Shown here in pieces: positions 53,111 through 61,172 of a DNA stretch of 64,000 nucleotides. Below the pieces are notes generated by a model. The model did not search any database and had not been told where the DNA came from. It worked only from the letters and a program-made list of their open reading frames with translations. The stretch's first letter is position 1; every line of letters starts with the position of its first letter. The position numbers and the translations under genes were made by a program. Source of the DNA: Arsenicicoccus piscis (GTDB taxonomy: Bacteria; Actinomycetota; Actinomycetes; Actinomycetales; Dermatophilaceae); assembly GCF_022568835.1 (NCBI RefSeq), contig NZ_JAKZHV010000002.1:186001-250000 (forward strand). The letters run 5' to 3'.

Positions 53111-54003
53111 GTCGCTTCCAGTTCGTCGCCGACAACTCCGCCACCTTCGAGGTGAAGCGACTGTGCGAGCTCGTCGAGATCGAGCGCTCCTCCTACTACG
53201 CCTGGCTCAAGGCAGCCCCGGCACGCGAAGAGCGAGCTCGGGCCGATGCCGAGCTCGCGGAGCGGATCAGGGCCGTCCACGCCGAGGACAACACTTGCGG
53301 TGCGCCGCGGGTCACCGCCGAGCTCAACGACAACACCCCTGCCGGTGAGCGGGTCAACCACAAGCGCGTCGCGCGGGTGATGCGGGCCGAGGGCATCCGT
53401 GGCTATGTGAAGAGGCGGCGGGTGCGGACCACGATCCCCGAGCCGTCGGGGCAGAAGTACCCCGACCTGCTCCAGCGCGACTTCACCGCCGAGCGCCCCA
53501 ACCGGCGCTACGTCGGCGACATCACCTACCTCCCGCTCGCGGACGGGACGAATCTGTACCTGGCGACCGTGATCGACTGCTACTCCCGACGGCTCGCCGG
53601 CTGGGCGATCGCCGACCACATGCGCACCGAACTCGTCGAGGAAGCGTTGAACGTCGCGGCCGCGACCCGAGACAGCCTCAAGGGCGCGATCTTCCACAGC
53701 GACCACGGGTCGGTCTACTGCTCCAAGGCCTACGCCCAGCTCTGCAAGAAGTTCGGCGTCACCCAGTCGATGGGCGCCGTCGGCTCGTCGGCCGACAACG
53801 CACTCGCGGAGTCGTTCAACGCCACGATGAAGCGCGAGGTCCTCCAAGACACCGCCTGCTGGCCCGACGAGCTGACCTGCCGCCGGCAGGTCTTCAGATG
53901 GCTCGTCCGCTACAACACCCGCCGCCGTCACAGCTGGTGCGGCTACCTCTCCCCGTCCACCTACGAGGCCCGCCGGGCCGCTACGCTGCCAACCGCCGCG
54001 TAA
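53107..54003 (+). CDS. IS3-family transposase OrfB (DDE integrase)
   Basis: A 298-residue retroviral-type integrase-core protein that cuts and joins DNA in IS3-type copy-out transposition. The catalytic triad is visible: Asp in RRYVGDITYLPL, Asp in FHSDHGSVY, and Glu within the C-terminal part, in ADNALAESFNATMKREVL (D-D-35-E spacing). HTH-like region ELVEIERSSYYAWLKA at the N-terminus. GTG 53107 overlaps OrfA by four bases. No stop or frameshift is seen. Confidence 0.93.
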   Translation: MSRFQFVADNSATFEVKRLCELVEIERSSYYAWLKAAPAREERARADAELAERIRAVHAEDNTCGAPRVTAELNDNTPAGERVNHKRVARVMRAEGIRGYVKRRRVRTTIPEPSGQKYPDLLQRDFTAERPNRRYVGDITYLPLADGTNLYLATVIDCYSRRLAGWAIADHMRTELVEEALNVAAATRDSLKGAIFHSDHGSVYCSKAYAQLCKKFGVTQSMGAVGSSADNALAESFNATMKREVLQDTACWPDELTCRRQVFRWLVRYNTRRRHSWCGYLSPSTYEARRAATLPTAA

Positions 54004-54098
54004 TCACACCCCGTGTCCAAGATCCGGGGGTAAGGCCCTTCCCCTTACGGGCATGCGATCTGGGCTGACGCCTGTGACCGAGTGTTCAGTGCGCGCTG

Positions 54099-54111
54099 TA
54101 TAGTTCAGTCC
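54099..54111 (+). promoter_or_regulatory. candidate promoter of the metal-resistance pair (likely leaderless)
   Basis: TATAGT at 54099-54104 resembles a -10 box and ends only seven bases before the ATG at 54112, so transcription would begin at or near the start codon. A weak -35-like GTGACC lies at 54074-54079. The direct repeat GTTCAGT flanks the -10 (54084-54090 and 54103-54109), a possible site for the ArsR-type repressor to block RNA polymerase. Confidence 0.5.
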
Positions 54112-54471
54112 ATGCTGACTATTGCTTCGCGTCTCGACGTGATGAACCGCCTGGGTCGTGCACTGGCCGACCCCACTCGATCCCGGATCATCTTGACCCT
54201 GCTCGACCATCCCGCTTACCCGGCGGAACTGGCCCGAGATCTGGACCTGACACGCCCGAACGTGTCCAACCACCTGGCATGCCTGCGCGATTGCGGGATC
54301 GTCGTCTCCGAGCCCGAGGGTCGTCGGACACGATATGAGATCGCCGATTCGCACCTGGCGCAGGCGCTGACGGCACTGGTCGATGCCACCCTGGCAGTGG
54401 ACGAAGACGCCCCGTGCATCGATCCCGCCTGCTCGCTTCCCGGATGCGACGCAGCTGGGGAGGGCGCATGA
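54112..54471 (+). CDS. cmtR: ArsR/SmtB family metal sensor, CmtR-like
   Basis: A 119-residue winged-helix repressor. RALADPTRSRIILTLLDHPAYPAELARDL and LTRPNVSNHLACLRDCGIVV align by eye with mycobacterial CmtR, a cadmium/lead sensor. The CmtR ligands correspond to the Cys pair in NHLACLRDCG and a C-terminal cysteine, here in DAPCIDPACSLPGC, which has three candidates. Metal binding should release it from DNA. Its stop overlaps the start of the CadD-like gene (ATGA), an operon of sensor and exporter. The pair sits between two mobile elements, so it has probably been transferred. Confidence 0.88.
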   Translation: MLTIASRLDVMNRLGRALADPTRSRIILTLLDHPAYPAELARDLDLTRPNVSNHLACLRDCGIVVSEPEGRRTRYEIADSHLAQALTALVDATLAVDEDAPCIDPACSLPGCDAAGEGA

Positions 54472-55070
54472 TCCTCACCTCGGTCTTGCAGGCGATGGGC
54501 CTGTTCGCAGCGACCAACATCGACGACATCATCGTGCTCTCCCTCTTCTTCGCGCGAGGGGCAGGCCAGCGCGGCACTACCGCCCGCATTCTGGCCGGCC
54601 AGTACCTCGGATTCGCCGGCATCCTCGGTGCCGCGGTCCTGGTGACTATCGGTGCCGGAGCATTCCTGCCCTCGGCAGCCATCCCGTACTTCGGTCTCAT
54701 CCCTCTGGGCCTCGGCCTCTGGGCCGCATGGCAGGCCTGGCGCGGAGACGATGACGACGATGACGACGAGGTCAAGGTTGCCGGCAAGAAGGTCGGCGTG
54801 TGGACAGTCGCAGGCGTCACCCTTGCCAACGGCGGCGACAACATCGGCGTCTACGCCCCTGTCTTCCTCAGCGTGGAACCTCTCGCAGTAGTCGCCTACT
54901 GCATCATCTTCCTCGCGCTCGTCGCGGTCCTGGTGGCCCTGGCAAAGTTCGTCGCCACCCGCCCCCCGATCGCCGAAGTGCTCGAACGCTGGGAGCACAT
55001 CCTCTTCCCCATCGTTCTCATCGGCCTCGGCATCGTGATCCTCGTCAGCGGCGGAGCCTTCGGACTCTGA
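54468..55070 (+). CDS. cadD: CadD-family cadmium resistance transporter
   Basis: A 200-residue membrane protein with about five helices. It starts MILTSVLQAMGLFAATNIDDIIVLSLFF, where the helix-borne N-I-D-D is a CadD family trait, and has the repeated motif in LANGGDNIGVYAPVF. A cytoplasmic loop holds seven consecutive Asp residues (GDDDDDDDEVKV), which could bind cations. CadD proteins confer cadmium resistance in staphylococci; LysE-like exporter relatives exist. Overlap with the CmtR-like gene supports metal-controlled co-expression. Confidence 0.87.
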   Translation: MILTSVLQAMGLFAATNIDDIIVLSLFFARGAGQRGTTARILAGQYLGFAGILGAAVLVTIGAGAFLPSAAIPYFGLIPLGLGLWAAWQAWRGDDDDDDDEVKVAGKKVGVWTVAGVTLANGGDNIGVYAPVFLSVEPLAVVAYCIIFLALVAVLVALAKFVATRPPIAEVLERWEHILFPIVLIGLGIVILVSGGAFGL

Positions 55071-55157
55071 CGTAGCGGCAGCGATCCAAACGGCCCCGAC
55101 CGGGCGCACCCCTCTCGGTTCAGACCGCGACACCTACCTGCAGCCAGTCCTGCGTGA

Positions 55158-56141
55158 TCGCGGCAACAAGACCGCCACGGAGCGCTGCAAAAACCCCGCC
55201 ACCAAGCGAACGAAGCCACACTCGACGACTACTCGCGAGCGATCGCAGGCTACGCGGTCAGCGTCCCAGCACCCACAGCCGAGCATTCCGCGCTGGCGTT
55301 CCACCAGGCCATTGCTCGGAAACGAAACCCGAAGTGGGTGGTGTCAGGTCTCCCGGACATCCTCTACAGCGATCACGGGTCCGACTTCACCTCGACCAGG
55401 ATCGAGCACGTGTGCCTCGACGTGCACGTCCGCTTGATTCACTCACGGATCGGCGTCCCGCAGGGGCGCGGCAAGATCGAACGGTTCTACCGAACGATCA
55501 CGACCGAGCTGCTGCCGCACCTGCCCGGCTTCATCCCGCACGGCACCGGTGGATCGCCCATCACCGAACCCGCGTTGACCTTGCACCAGCTCGATGACGT
55601 TCTCGAGCGATTCATCGTCGACGAATACAACGAACGCATTCACTCGTCGACGGGTGCTGCCCCGCACGAGCGATGGCGCAGCGACAGTTTCATCCCTCGA
55701 ACACCCGCCCGCCTTGAAGACATCGATCTGCTTCTACTCACCGCAGCGACGACCCGTCGTGTGCAACGCGATGGGATCCGGTTCGCATCGACCCGATACA
55801 TCTCCCCAGTCCTCGCCGCGTACGTCGGGGAAGACGTCACGGTGCGGTACGACCCCCGCGATCTCGGGGAGATACGAATCTTCCACGACAACATATTCCT
55901 CTGCCGCGCAATCGCCCCCGAACGCTCCTCCGAGACTGTCTCCTTCGCGGACCTACAAGCCGCGAGGAACACGCGACGTCGCGCTCTGAAACAGCAACTC
56001 CGGGAGCTCACGACTCACGCAGGCTCCCTTCCCGAAGACACTCGCCACCAACCTGAGATTGCAACGGCCTTCGACAACCCACCTGACCAGGCCGCGATAC
56101 CTCCCGCACGACACGGATTGAGGACCTACGCCAGTGACTGA
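55158..56141 (+). pseudogene. truncated Mu/TniA-type DDE transposase
   Basis: The open frame from 55158 encodes the C-terminal part of a Mu-transposase-C / TniA-like enzyme: LDDYSRAIAGYAVSVPAPTA, ILYSDHGSDFTS (second Asp), GVPQGRGKIERFYRTI (Glu) and a beta-barrel-like tail (RFASTRYISPVLAAYVGEDVTVRYDPRDLGEIRIF). The N-terminal DNA-binding half is missing. At HQANEATLDDYSR the stretch that normally carries W-x-x-D-H-T and the first catalytic Asp has been lost, which looks like an internal deletion. The protein is thus almost surely inactive. It overlaps the ATPase gene by eight bases. Confidence 0.78.
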
Positions 56142-57051
56142 CCCAGACAGCAAACCCCAGTCTCTTCTCTTCACGCCCGACGATGATGGACGTCGATTCC
56201 TCAACGGCCATTTCGACGAATTCACCGATGCGCCTCCGCCCCACGCGGACACCTTGCCCGCATTCGTGACCACACGTGAGCACCGACGATTCACCGAGTT
56301 CGCAGATACCGTCCGATCCCACCGCTACATCGGCCTCTGCTACGGACCACCCGGCGTCGGCAAGACACGCTCCGCACGCAACTACGCCGGCACCGACGAA
56401 TGGGAACAGTGGTACCCGCTCTCCCGCGGCAAGGGCCCACTGCCGCCCGTGCCCGAAGCGGTCCAACGAAGCCGCACGGCATTCTTCACACCCACCGTCG
56501 CCGCAACCGTCAAACAGATCGATCAAGGCCTGCCCCGTGCGTGCCAGCAAATCTCCTGGGCCATCGACTACGCGCAGCACGGGCACGTCGATCCTTTCGT
56601 TCACGCCGAGTCCCAACACAGCGGGAACACCGAACTGCTCATCATCGACGAAGCCGATCGACTCAAAACCGCCGGCCTCGAACAAGTCCGCGACTTCTAC
56701 GACCGCCACCGGATGGGCGTCATCCTCATCGGCATGCCCGGCATCGAAAAACGCCTCGCCCGCTACCCCCAGCTCTACAGCCGCATCGGCTTCGCCCACG
56801 AGTACCGGGCGCTACGCAACGACGAACTCACCGCCGTCGTCGCGCAGCGCCTCCCGGACCCTGACCCAGACGACTCCGAACTCGCACACACCGCAGCTCT
56901 CGCCGCAATCGTCCGCGCCACCAACGGGAACTTCCGTCTCGCCGATAGACTCGTCACCCAGATCAACCGCATACTCGACATCAACAAGCAGACGCGCCTC
57001 ATCCCAGAGGCCGTCGACGCCGCCCAAGAAGCACTCCTCATCGGACGATAA
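56134..57051 (+). CDS. TniB/MuB-like AAA+ transposition ATPase
   Basis: A 305-residue AAA+ ATPase: Walker A CYGPPGVGKTRSARNYA, Walker B ELLIIDEADRLKT, then sensor-like MGVILIGMPGIEKRLARYP. It resembles TniB/TnsC-type target-selection proteins paired with Mu-type transposases. GTG 56134 lies inside the end of the transposase pseudogene. The ATPase frame is intact, but without a working transposase it cannot mobilise the element alone. No TniQ or resolvase gene follows; the core chromosome resumes at ~57100. Confidence 0.82.
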   Translation: MTDPDSKPQSLLFTPDDDGRRFLNGHFDEFTDAPPPHADTLPAFVTTREHRRFTEFADTVRSHRYIGLCYGPPGVGKTRSARNYAGTDEWEQWYPLSRGKGPLPPVPEAVQRSRTAFFTPTVAATVKQIDQGLPRACQQISWAIDYAQHGHVDPFVHAESQHSGNTELLIIDEADRLKTAGLEQVRDFYDRHRMGVILIGMPGIEKRLARYPQLYSRIGFAHEYRALRNDELTAVVAQRLPDPDPDDSELAHTAALAAIVRATNGNFRLADRLVTQINRILDINKQTRLIPEAVDAAQEALLIGR

Positions 57052-57099
57052 GCGGCGCGGGAAACACGACATTCATCGCCGCGATTCACAGCTCCGCCG

Positions 57100-58185
57100 T
57101 CAGCCGACCCGGCGACCGCGCAGGACGATGTGGGCCGGCGTGACGACGACGGTGTGGTCCTCGCGGGGGTCCCCGTCGAGGACCACGAGGTCGGCGGGGG
57201 CGCCCTCCTCGAGGCCGGGCCGACCGAGCCAGCGGCGGGCGTCCCAGGTGGCCGCTCCGACCGCCTCGGTCGCGCTCAGCCCGGCCGCGACGAGCTCAGC
57301 GATCTCGGTGGCGACCAGACCGTGCGGCAGCGAGCCGCCCCCGTCGGTGCCGACGTAGATCGGCACCCCGGCGTCGTGCGCGTCCGCGACGGTGTCGTGC
57401 CGGCGTCGGTGCAGGGCGTACATGTGCGCGTGATAGCGCGGGAACTTCTCGCGAGCGGGCTCGGCGATCTGCGGGAAGGTCGCGATGTTGACCAGCGTCG
57501 GGACGATGGCGATGCCCTGCCGGGCGAACTGGTCCACCGTCTCGGCCTCCAGCCCGGTCGCGTGCTCGACGCAGTCGATCCCGGCGCGGGCGAGCTGCGG
57601 CAGCACCTCCTCGCCGAAGCAGTGTGCGGTGACCCGCGCGCCCTCCTCGTGGGCGGCCGCGATGGCGGCGGTCACGACGTCCTCGGGCCAGCACGGGGCC
57701 AGGTCGCCGGTGTCGCGGTCGATCCAGTCGCCCACGAGCTTGACCCAGCCGTCGCCGGCGCGGGCCTCGACCCGGACCTGCTCGACGAGCTGGTCCGGTT
57801 CGATCTCCCAGGCGTAGTTGCGGATGTAGCGCCGGGTCCGGGCGATGTGCCGACCGGCCCGGATGATGCGGGGCAGGTCGTCGCGGTCGTCGATCCAGCG
57901 GGTGTCGGCGGGCGAGCCGGCGTCGCGGATCAGCAGCGTGCCGGCGCCGCGGTCGGCGCGGGCTTGGCGCTCGCTCGTCTCGTCGTCCACCGCGCCGTGG
58001 GCGTCCAGTCCGATGTGGCAGTGCGCGTCGACGAAACCGGGCACGACGTGGCCGCGGACGGTCTCGACGTCACCCGCTGCCCCCGGTCGCACAAAGGTGA
58101 TCTGCCCACCCACCACCCAGGCCTCGGGGCGGACGTCGTCCGGGCCGACGATGATCGGCCCGGTCAGGTGGAGCACCTCGCTCAT
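57100..58185 (-). CDS. amidohydrolase-superfamily metal-dependent hydrolase
   Basis: A 361-residue imidazolonepropionase/prolidase-like amidohydrolase. Metal ligands are H-x-H in VPGFVDAHCHIGLD, a probable carboxylated Lys in GWVKLVGDWID, His in VTAHCFGE, His in VEHATGLE and Asp in YVGTDGGGSLPHG. Substrates in this branch include dipeptides and cyclic amides; none can be assigned here. ATG 58183-58185 overlaps the stop of the AGE-family gene, so the two genes form an operon. Its 3' end is 49 bases from the island's last gene. Confidence 0.86.
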   Translation of the reverse strand: MSEVLHLTGPIIVGPDDVRPEAWVVGGQITFVRPGAAGDVETVRGHVVPGFVDAHCHIGLDAHGAVDDETSERQARADRGAGTLLIRDAGSPADTRWIDDRDDLPRIIRAGRHIARTRRYIRNYAWEIEPDQLVEQVRVEARAGDGWVKLVGDWIDRDTGDLAPCWPEDVVTAAIAAAHEEGARVTAHCFGEEVLPQLARAGIDCVEHATGLEAETVDQFARQGIAIVPTLVNIATFPQIAEPAREKFPRYHAHMYALHRRRHDTVADAHDAGVPIYVGTDGGGSLPHGLVATEIAELVAAGLSATEAVGAATWDARRWLGRPGLEEGAPADLVVLDGDPREDHTVVVTPAHIVLRGRRVG

Positions 58186-59444
58186 CGGGCCGGGACCTCG
58201 CGGAACGACCCGGCGAAGGAGACCAGGCTCGGCAGCAGCGGCGTCAGGGTCGCCTGGTAGGCGTGGTAGACGTCCGGCTTGCCCCACCAGATCGAGTCCG
58301 AGGGGCCGTTGGCCGGGGACACCTCGTGGATCCAGCCGCCGTGCTCGTCGTCCAGCAGGTAGGTCGTGGCGTAGCCCCAGGCGCGGTCGTACCACTCGCG
58401 ATAGAACGCCATGCCGGTCGCCTCGTAGAGCGCCCACGCCGCCGCGATCGCCTCGGCGCAGACCCAGTGCAGCCGCTCGGCGACGATCGGCTCGTCGGAG
58501 AAGTCGGTGGTGTAGACGAAGCCGTCGGCGCCGTCGCGGTGCCAGCCTCGGTCGGTGGCGGCCGCGAACAGGGACCGGGCGTCCTCGACCATCCAGTCGG
58601 GGGCCTGCTCCCCCGCGGCCAGCAGCCCGCTGCGCACGTTGAGCGCGAGGCGCGACCACTCGAGCAGGTGACCGATGGTGACCCCGAACGGGCGGAACTG
58701 GTCGGCCGGGTTGTCCCGGTTGTAGTCGAGCTCGGGCTGCCAGTCGGCGTCGAAGTGCTCGGGCAGCCGCCAGTCGTTGTCCTTGGCGAAGCGGTGCACC
58801 ACCCGCTCCAGGATCCGCGCCGCGCGATGCAGGTAGAGCGGGTCGCCGAGCACGTCGGCGGCGGCGAGGTAGGCCTCGACGGTGTGCATGTTGGCGTTGA
58901 CGCCCCGGTAGTCCTCGCAGCGGGTCCACGCCCGGTCGTACTGCTCGCGGGCCATCCCGGCCTCGTCGTCCCAGAAGTAGGCCTCGAAGACGTCGAGCGC
59001 CTCGCGCAGCAGGGCCGGACCGCCGGGGTGGCCGGCGCGAGCGAGGCTGGCGGCCGCGAGGATGACGAAGGCGTGCGCGTAGGCGACCTTGTCGGTGGGC
59101 TGGTCCTCGGTGCCGCCGACGGCGGGCAGCCAGCCCCGGTGCTCGGCGTCGCGCAGCCGACCGGTGAGCCCGTCGTGGCCCACGTCGAGCAGCTCGCGCC
59201 AGGGGGCGAGGGCCAGCTCGTCGGCGGCGGCCTCGGCGAGGCGCATCAGCTCCAGCGCCGCGGTGTGGGTCATCCGGCAGGTGATCCAGGTCTCGACGGG
59301 ACGCTCGACGACCACCTCGTTGGCGGGGTCCAGCCACCCGAAGCCACCCTCGGGATGCACCGCGTGCGACACCAGCCCGGCGAGGGAGGACGCGTGGTCC
59401 TCGAGGCGGGTGCGTTCCACCTGGTCCACGGACACCGTTGTCAT
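58182..59444 (-). CDS. AGE-family sugar isomerase/epimerase
   Basis: A 420-residue (alpha/alpha)6-barrel protein of the N-acylglucosamine 2-epimerase family, which includes mannose isomerase and sulfoquinovose isomerase YihS. Conserved active-site histidines fit HTAALEL, NANMHTVEAYLAAADVL, TIGHLLEWSRL and KPDVYHAYQATL. The layout matches aldose-ketose isomerases rather than renin-binding epimerases. Translation is coupled to the amidohydrolase (ATGA). Whether the two act in one pathway is unknown. Confidence 0.86.
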   Translation of the reverse strand: MTTVSVDQVERTRLEDHASSLAGLVSHAVHPEGGFGWLDPANEVVVERPVETWITCRMTHTAALELMRLAEAAADELALAPWRELLDVGHDGLTGRLRDAEHRGWLPAVGGTEDQPTDKVAYAHAFVILAAASLARAGHPGGPALLREALDVFEAYFWDDEAGMAREQYDRAWTRCEDYRGVNANMHTVEAYLAAADVLGDPLYLHRAARILERVVHRFAKDNDWRLPEHFDADWQPELDYNRDNPADQFRPFGVTIGHLLEWSRLALNVRSGLLAAGEQAPDWMVEDARSLFAAATDRGWHRDGADGFVYTTDFSDEPIVAERLHWVCAEAIAAAWALYEATGMAFYREWYDRAWGYATTYLLDDEHGGWIHEVSPANGPSDSIWWGKPDVYHAYQATLTPLLPSLVSFAGSFREVPAR

Positions 59445-59492
59445 GAAAGGAAACCTAGCGAGAATGACCGGTGGCGGCCACCGCGGGGCCGG

Positions 59493-61106
59493 TCAGCGAC
59501 CGAGGAACTTCTCGAAGCCCTTCGGCAGCGCGTTCGGGTCCAGGCCGGCCAGTGGGTCGGCGCCGCCCTGACCCGCGGCGCCTCCGGCACCCGCACCGAA
59601 CGCGGAGCCGCTGAGCGCCTTGCCGCGGTTCTCCTCGGCCTTGGCGACCGCTGCCCGCTCCTGCTCCGCGCGCTTGGCGGGGTTGCCGCTCTTGGCCTTC
59701 TTGCGCTGCGGCTGGGCCTTGCCGCGCTTGCCGCCACCGGGCGCACCCGGCATGCCGCCGCCGCGACGCATCTGGCGCATCATCTTCTGCGCCTCGGTGA
59801 ACCGCTCGAGCAGCTGGTTGACCTCCGAGACCGAGACGCCGGAGCCGCGCGCGATGCGCTGGCGGCGCGAGCCGTTGATGACCTTGGGGTGGGTGCGCTC
59901 GAACGGCGTCATGGACCGCACCATCGCCTCGACCCGGTCGAACTCGCGCTCGTCCAGGGCGTCGAGGGCGTCCCGCATCTGGTTCATGCCCGGCATCATC
60001 TTCAGCATCGACTTGATGTTGCCCATCTTCTTGATGGCCGCCATCTGCTGCAGGAAGTCGTCGAAGGTGAAGTCCTCGTCGGCCATGAACTTGCGGGCCA
60101 TCTCGTCGGCCTCGCGCTTGTCGAACGCGCGCTCGGCCTGCTCGATCAGGGTGAGGACGTCACCCATGTCGAGGATCCGGCTCGCCATGCGATCCGGGTG
60201 GAAGACCTCGAACTCCTTGACCTGCTCACCGGTCGAGGCGAACATGATCGGCTTCCCGGTGGTCTCGGCCACCGACAGGGCGGCGCCACCACGGGCGTCA
60301 CCGTCGAGCTTGGAGAGCACGACACCGGTGAAGTCCAGCCCGCGCTGGAAGGCCTCGGCCGTCTCTACGGCAGCCTGACCGATCATCGCGTCGATGACGA
60401 AGAGGATCTCGTCGGGGCGGATGGCGTCCTTGATGTCGGCCGCCTGCTGCATCAGCTCCGCGTCGATCGCGAGGCGACCGGCGGTGTCGACGATGACGAC
60501 GTCGCGCTGCTGGCGTCGGGCCTCCTCGACACCCTGGCGGGCCACCGAGATCGGGTCGCCGTAGCCGCGGGTGCCCGAGGCGTACTCGACCGCGGCGTCG
60601 TAGCCCTCGACGTTGCCTCGCTCGGGGGCGTAGACCGGAACGCCGGCCCGCTGACCGACGACCTCGAGCTGGGTGACGGCGTTGGGGCGCTGCAGGTCGG
60701 CCGCGACCAGCATGGGCGTGTGCCCCTGGTCCTTGAGCCAGTAGGCGAGCTTGCCGGCGAGGGTCGTCTTGCCCGAGCCCTGCAGGCCGGCGAGCATGAT
60801 GACGGTCGGCGGCTGCTTGGCGAAGGTGATCCGGCGGGTCTCGCCACCGAGGATCGCGACGAGCTCCTCGTTGACGATCTTGACGATCTGCTGGGCCGGG
60901 TTGAGCGCCTCGTGGACCTCCGCCCCGAGCGCCCGCTCGCGGACCTGGGACGTGAAGTGGCGCACCACCGGCAGGGCCACGTCGGCGTCGAGCAGGGCGA
61001 TCCGGATCTCCTTGATCGTCATGTTGACGTCGGAGTCGGTGATGCGTCCCTTGCCGCGCAGGTTGCGGAAGGTCCCGGTCAGGCGGTCGCTCAGGCTGTT
61101 GAACAC
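59493..61106 (-). CDS. ffh: signal recognition particle protein Ffh
   Basis: SRP54 GTPase that binds signal peptides on ribosomes and delivers them to FtsY at the membrane. The 537-residue protein has an N domain, a G domain (AGLQGSGKTTLAGKLA; VIVDTAGRLAIDAEL; LSKLDGDARGG) and a Met-rich M domain (MGNIKSMLKMMPGMNQM; RRQRIARGSG). The C-terminal ~90 residues are a basic Gly/Ala/Lys tail. Downstream of glnD, in the usual actinobacterial order. Confidence 0.97.
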   Translation of the reverse strand: MFNSLSDRLTGTFRNLRGKGRITDSDVNMTIKEIRIALLDADVALPVVRHFTSQVRERALGAEVHEALNPAQQIVKIVNEELVAILGGETRRITFAKQPPTVIMLAGLQGSGKTTLAGKLAYWLKDQGHTPMLVAADLQRPNAVTQLEVVGQRAGVPVYAPERGNVEGYDAAVEYASGTRGYGDPISVARQGVEEARRQQRDVVIVDTAGRLAIDAELMQQAADIKDAIRPDEILFVIDAMIGQAAVETAEAFQRGLDFTGVVLSKLDGDARGGAALSVAETTGKPIMFASTGEQVKEFEVFHPDRMASRILDMGDVLTLIEQAERAFDKREADEMARKFMADEDFTFDDFLQQMAAIKKMGNIKSMLKMMPGMNQMRDALDALDEREFDRVEAMVRSMTPFERTHPKVINGSRRQRIARGSGVSVSEVNQLLERFTEAQKMMRQMRRGGGMPGAPGGGKRGKAQPQRKKAKSGNPAKRAEQERAAVAKAEENRGKALSGSAFGAGAGGAAGQGGADPLAGLDPNALPKGFEKFLGR

Positions 61107-61172
61107 GGGTCCAGGTTACCGGCTCCGTTCAGCGGCCTGCACCGTCGCTCGCCCCGCCGCCCCCACCTCGGC

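Larger units (their letters stand above)
52670..54038 (+). mobile_element. IS3-family insertion sequence
   Basis: About 1.37 kb with two overlapping transposase genes. Imperfect inverted repeats of 26-27 bases lie at 52670-52695 and 54012-54038; both inner ends read TCTTGGACACG. The outer boundary may be a few bases further in, at TGACCCC and its partner GGGGGTA. A three-base target duplication could not be confirmed. Both genes look intact. Confidence 0.84.

Noticed and set aside
52664..54041. Three-base target duplication of the IS3-type element
   Set aside because: Neither choice of outer end gave matching three-base flanks.
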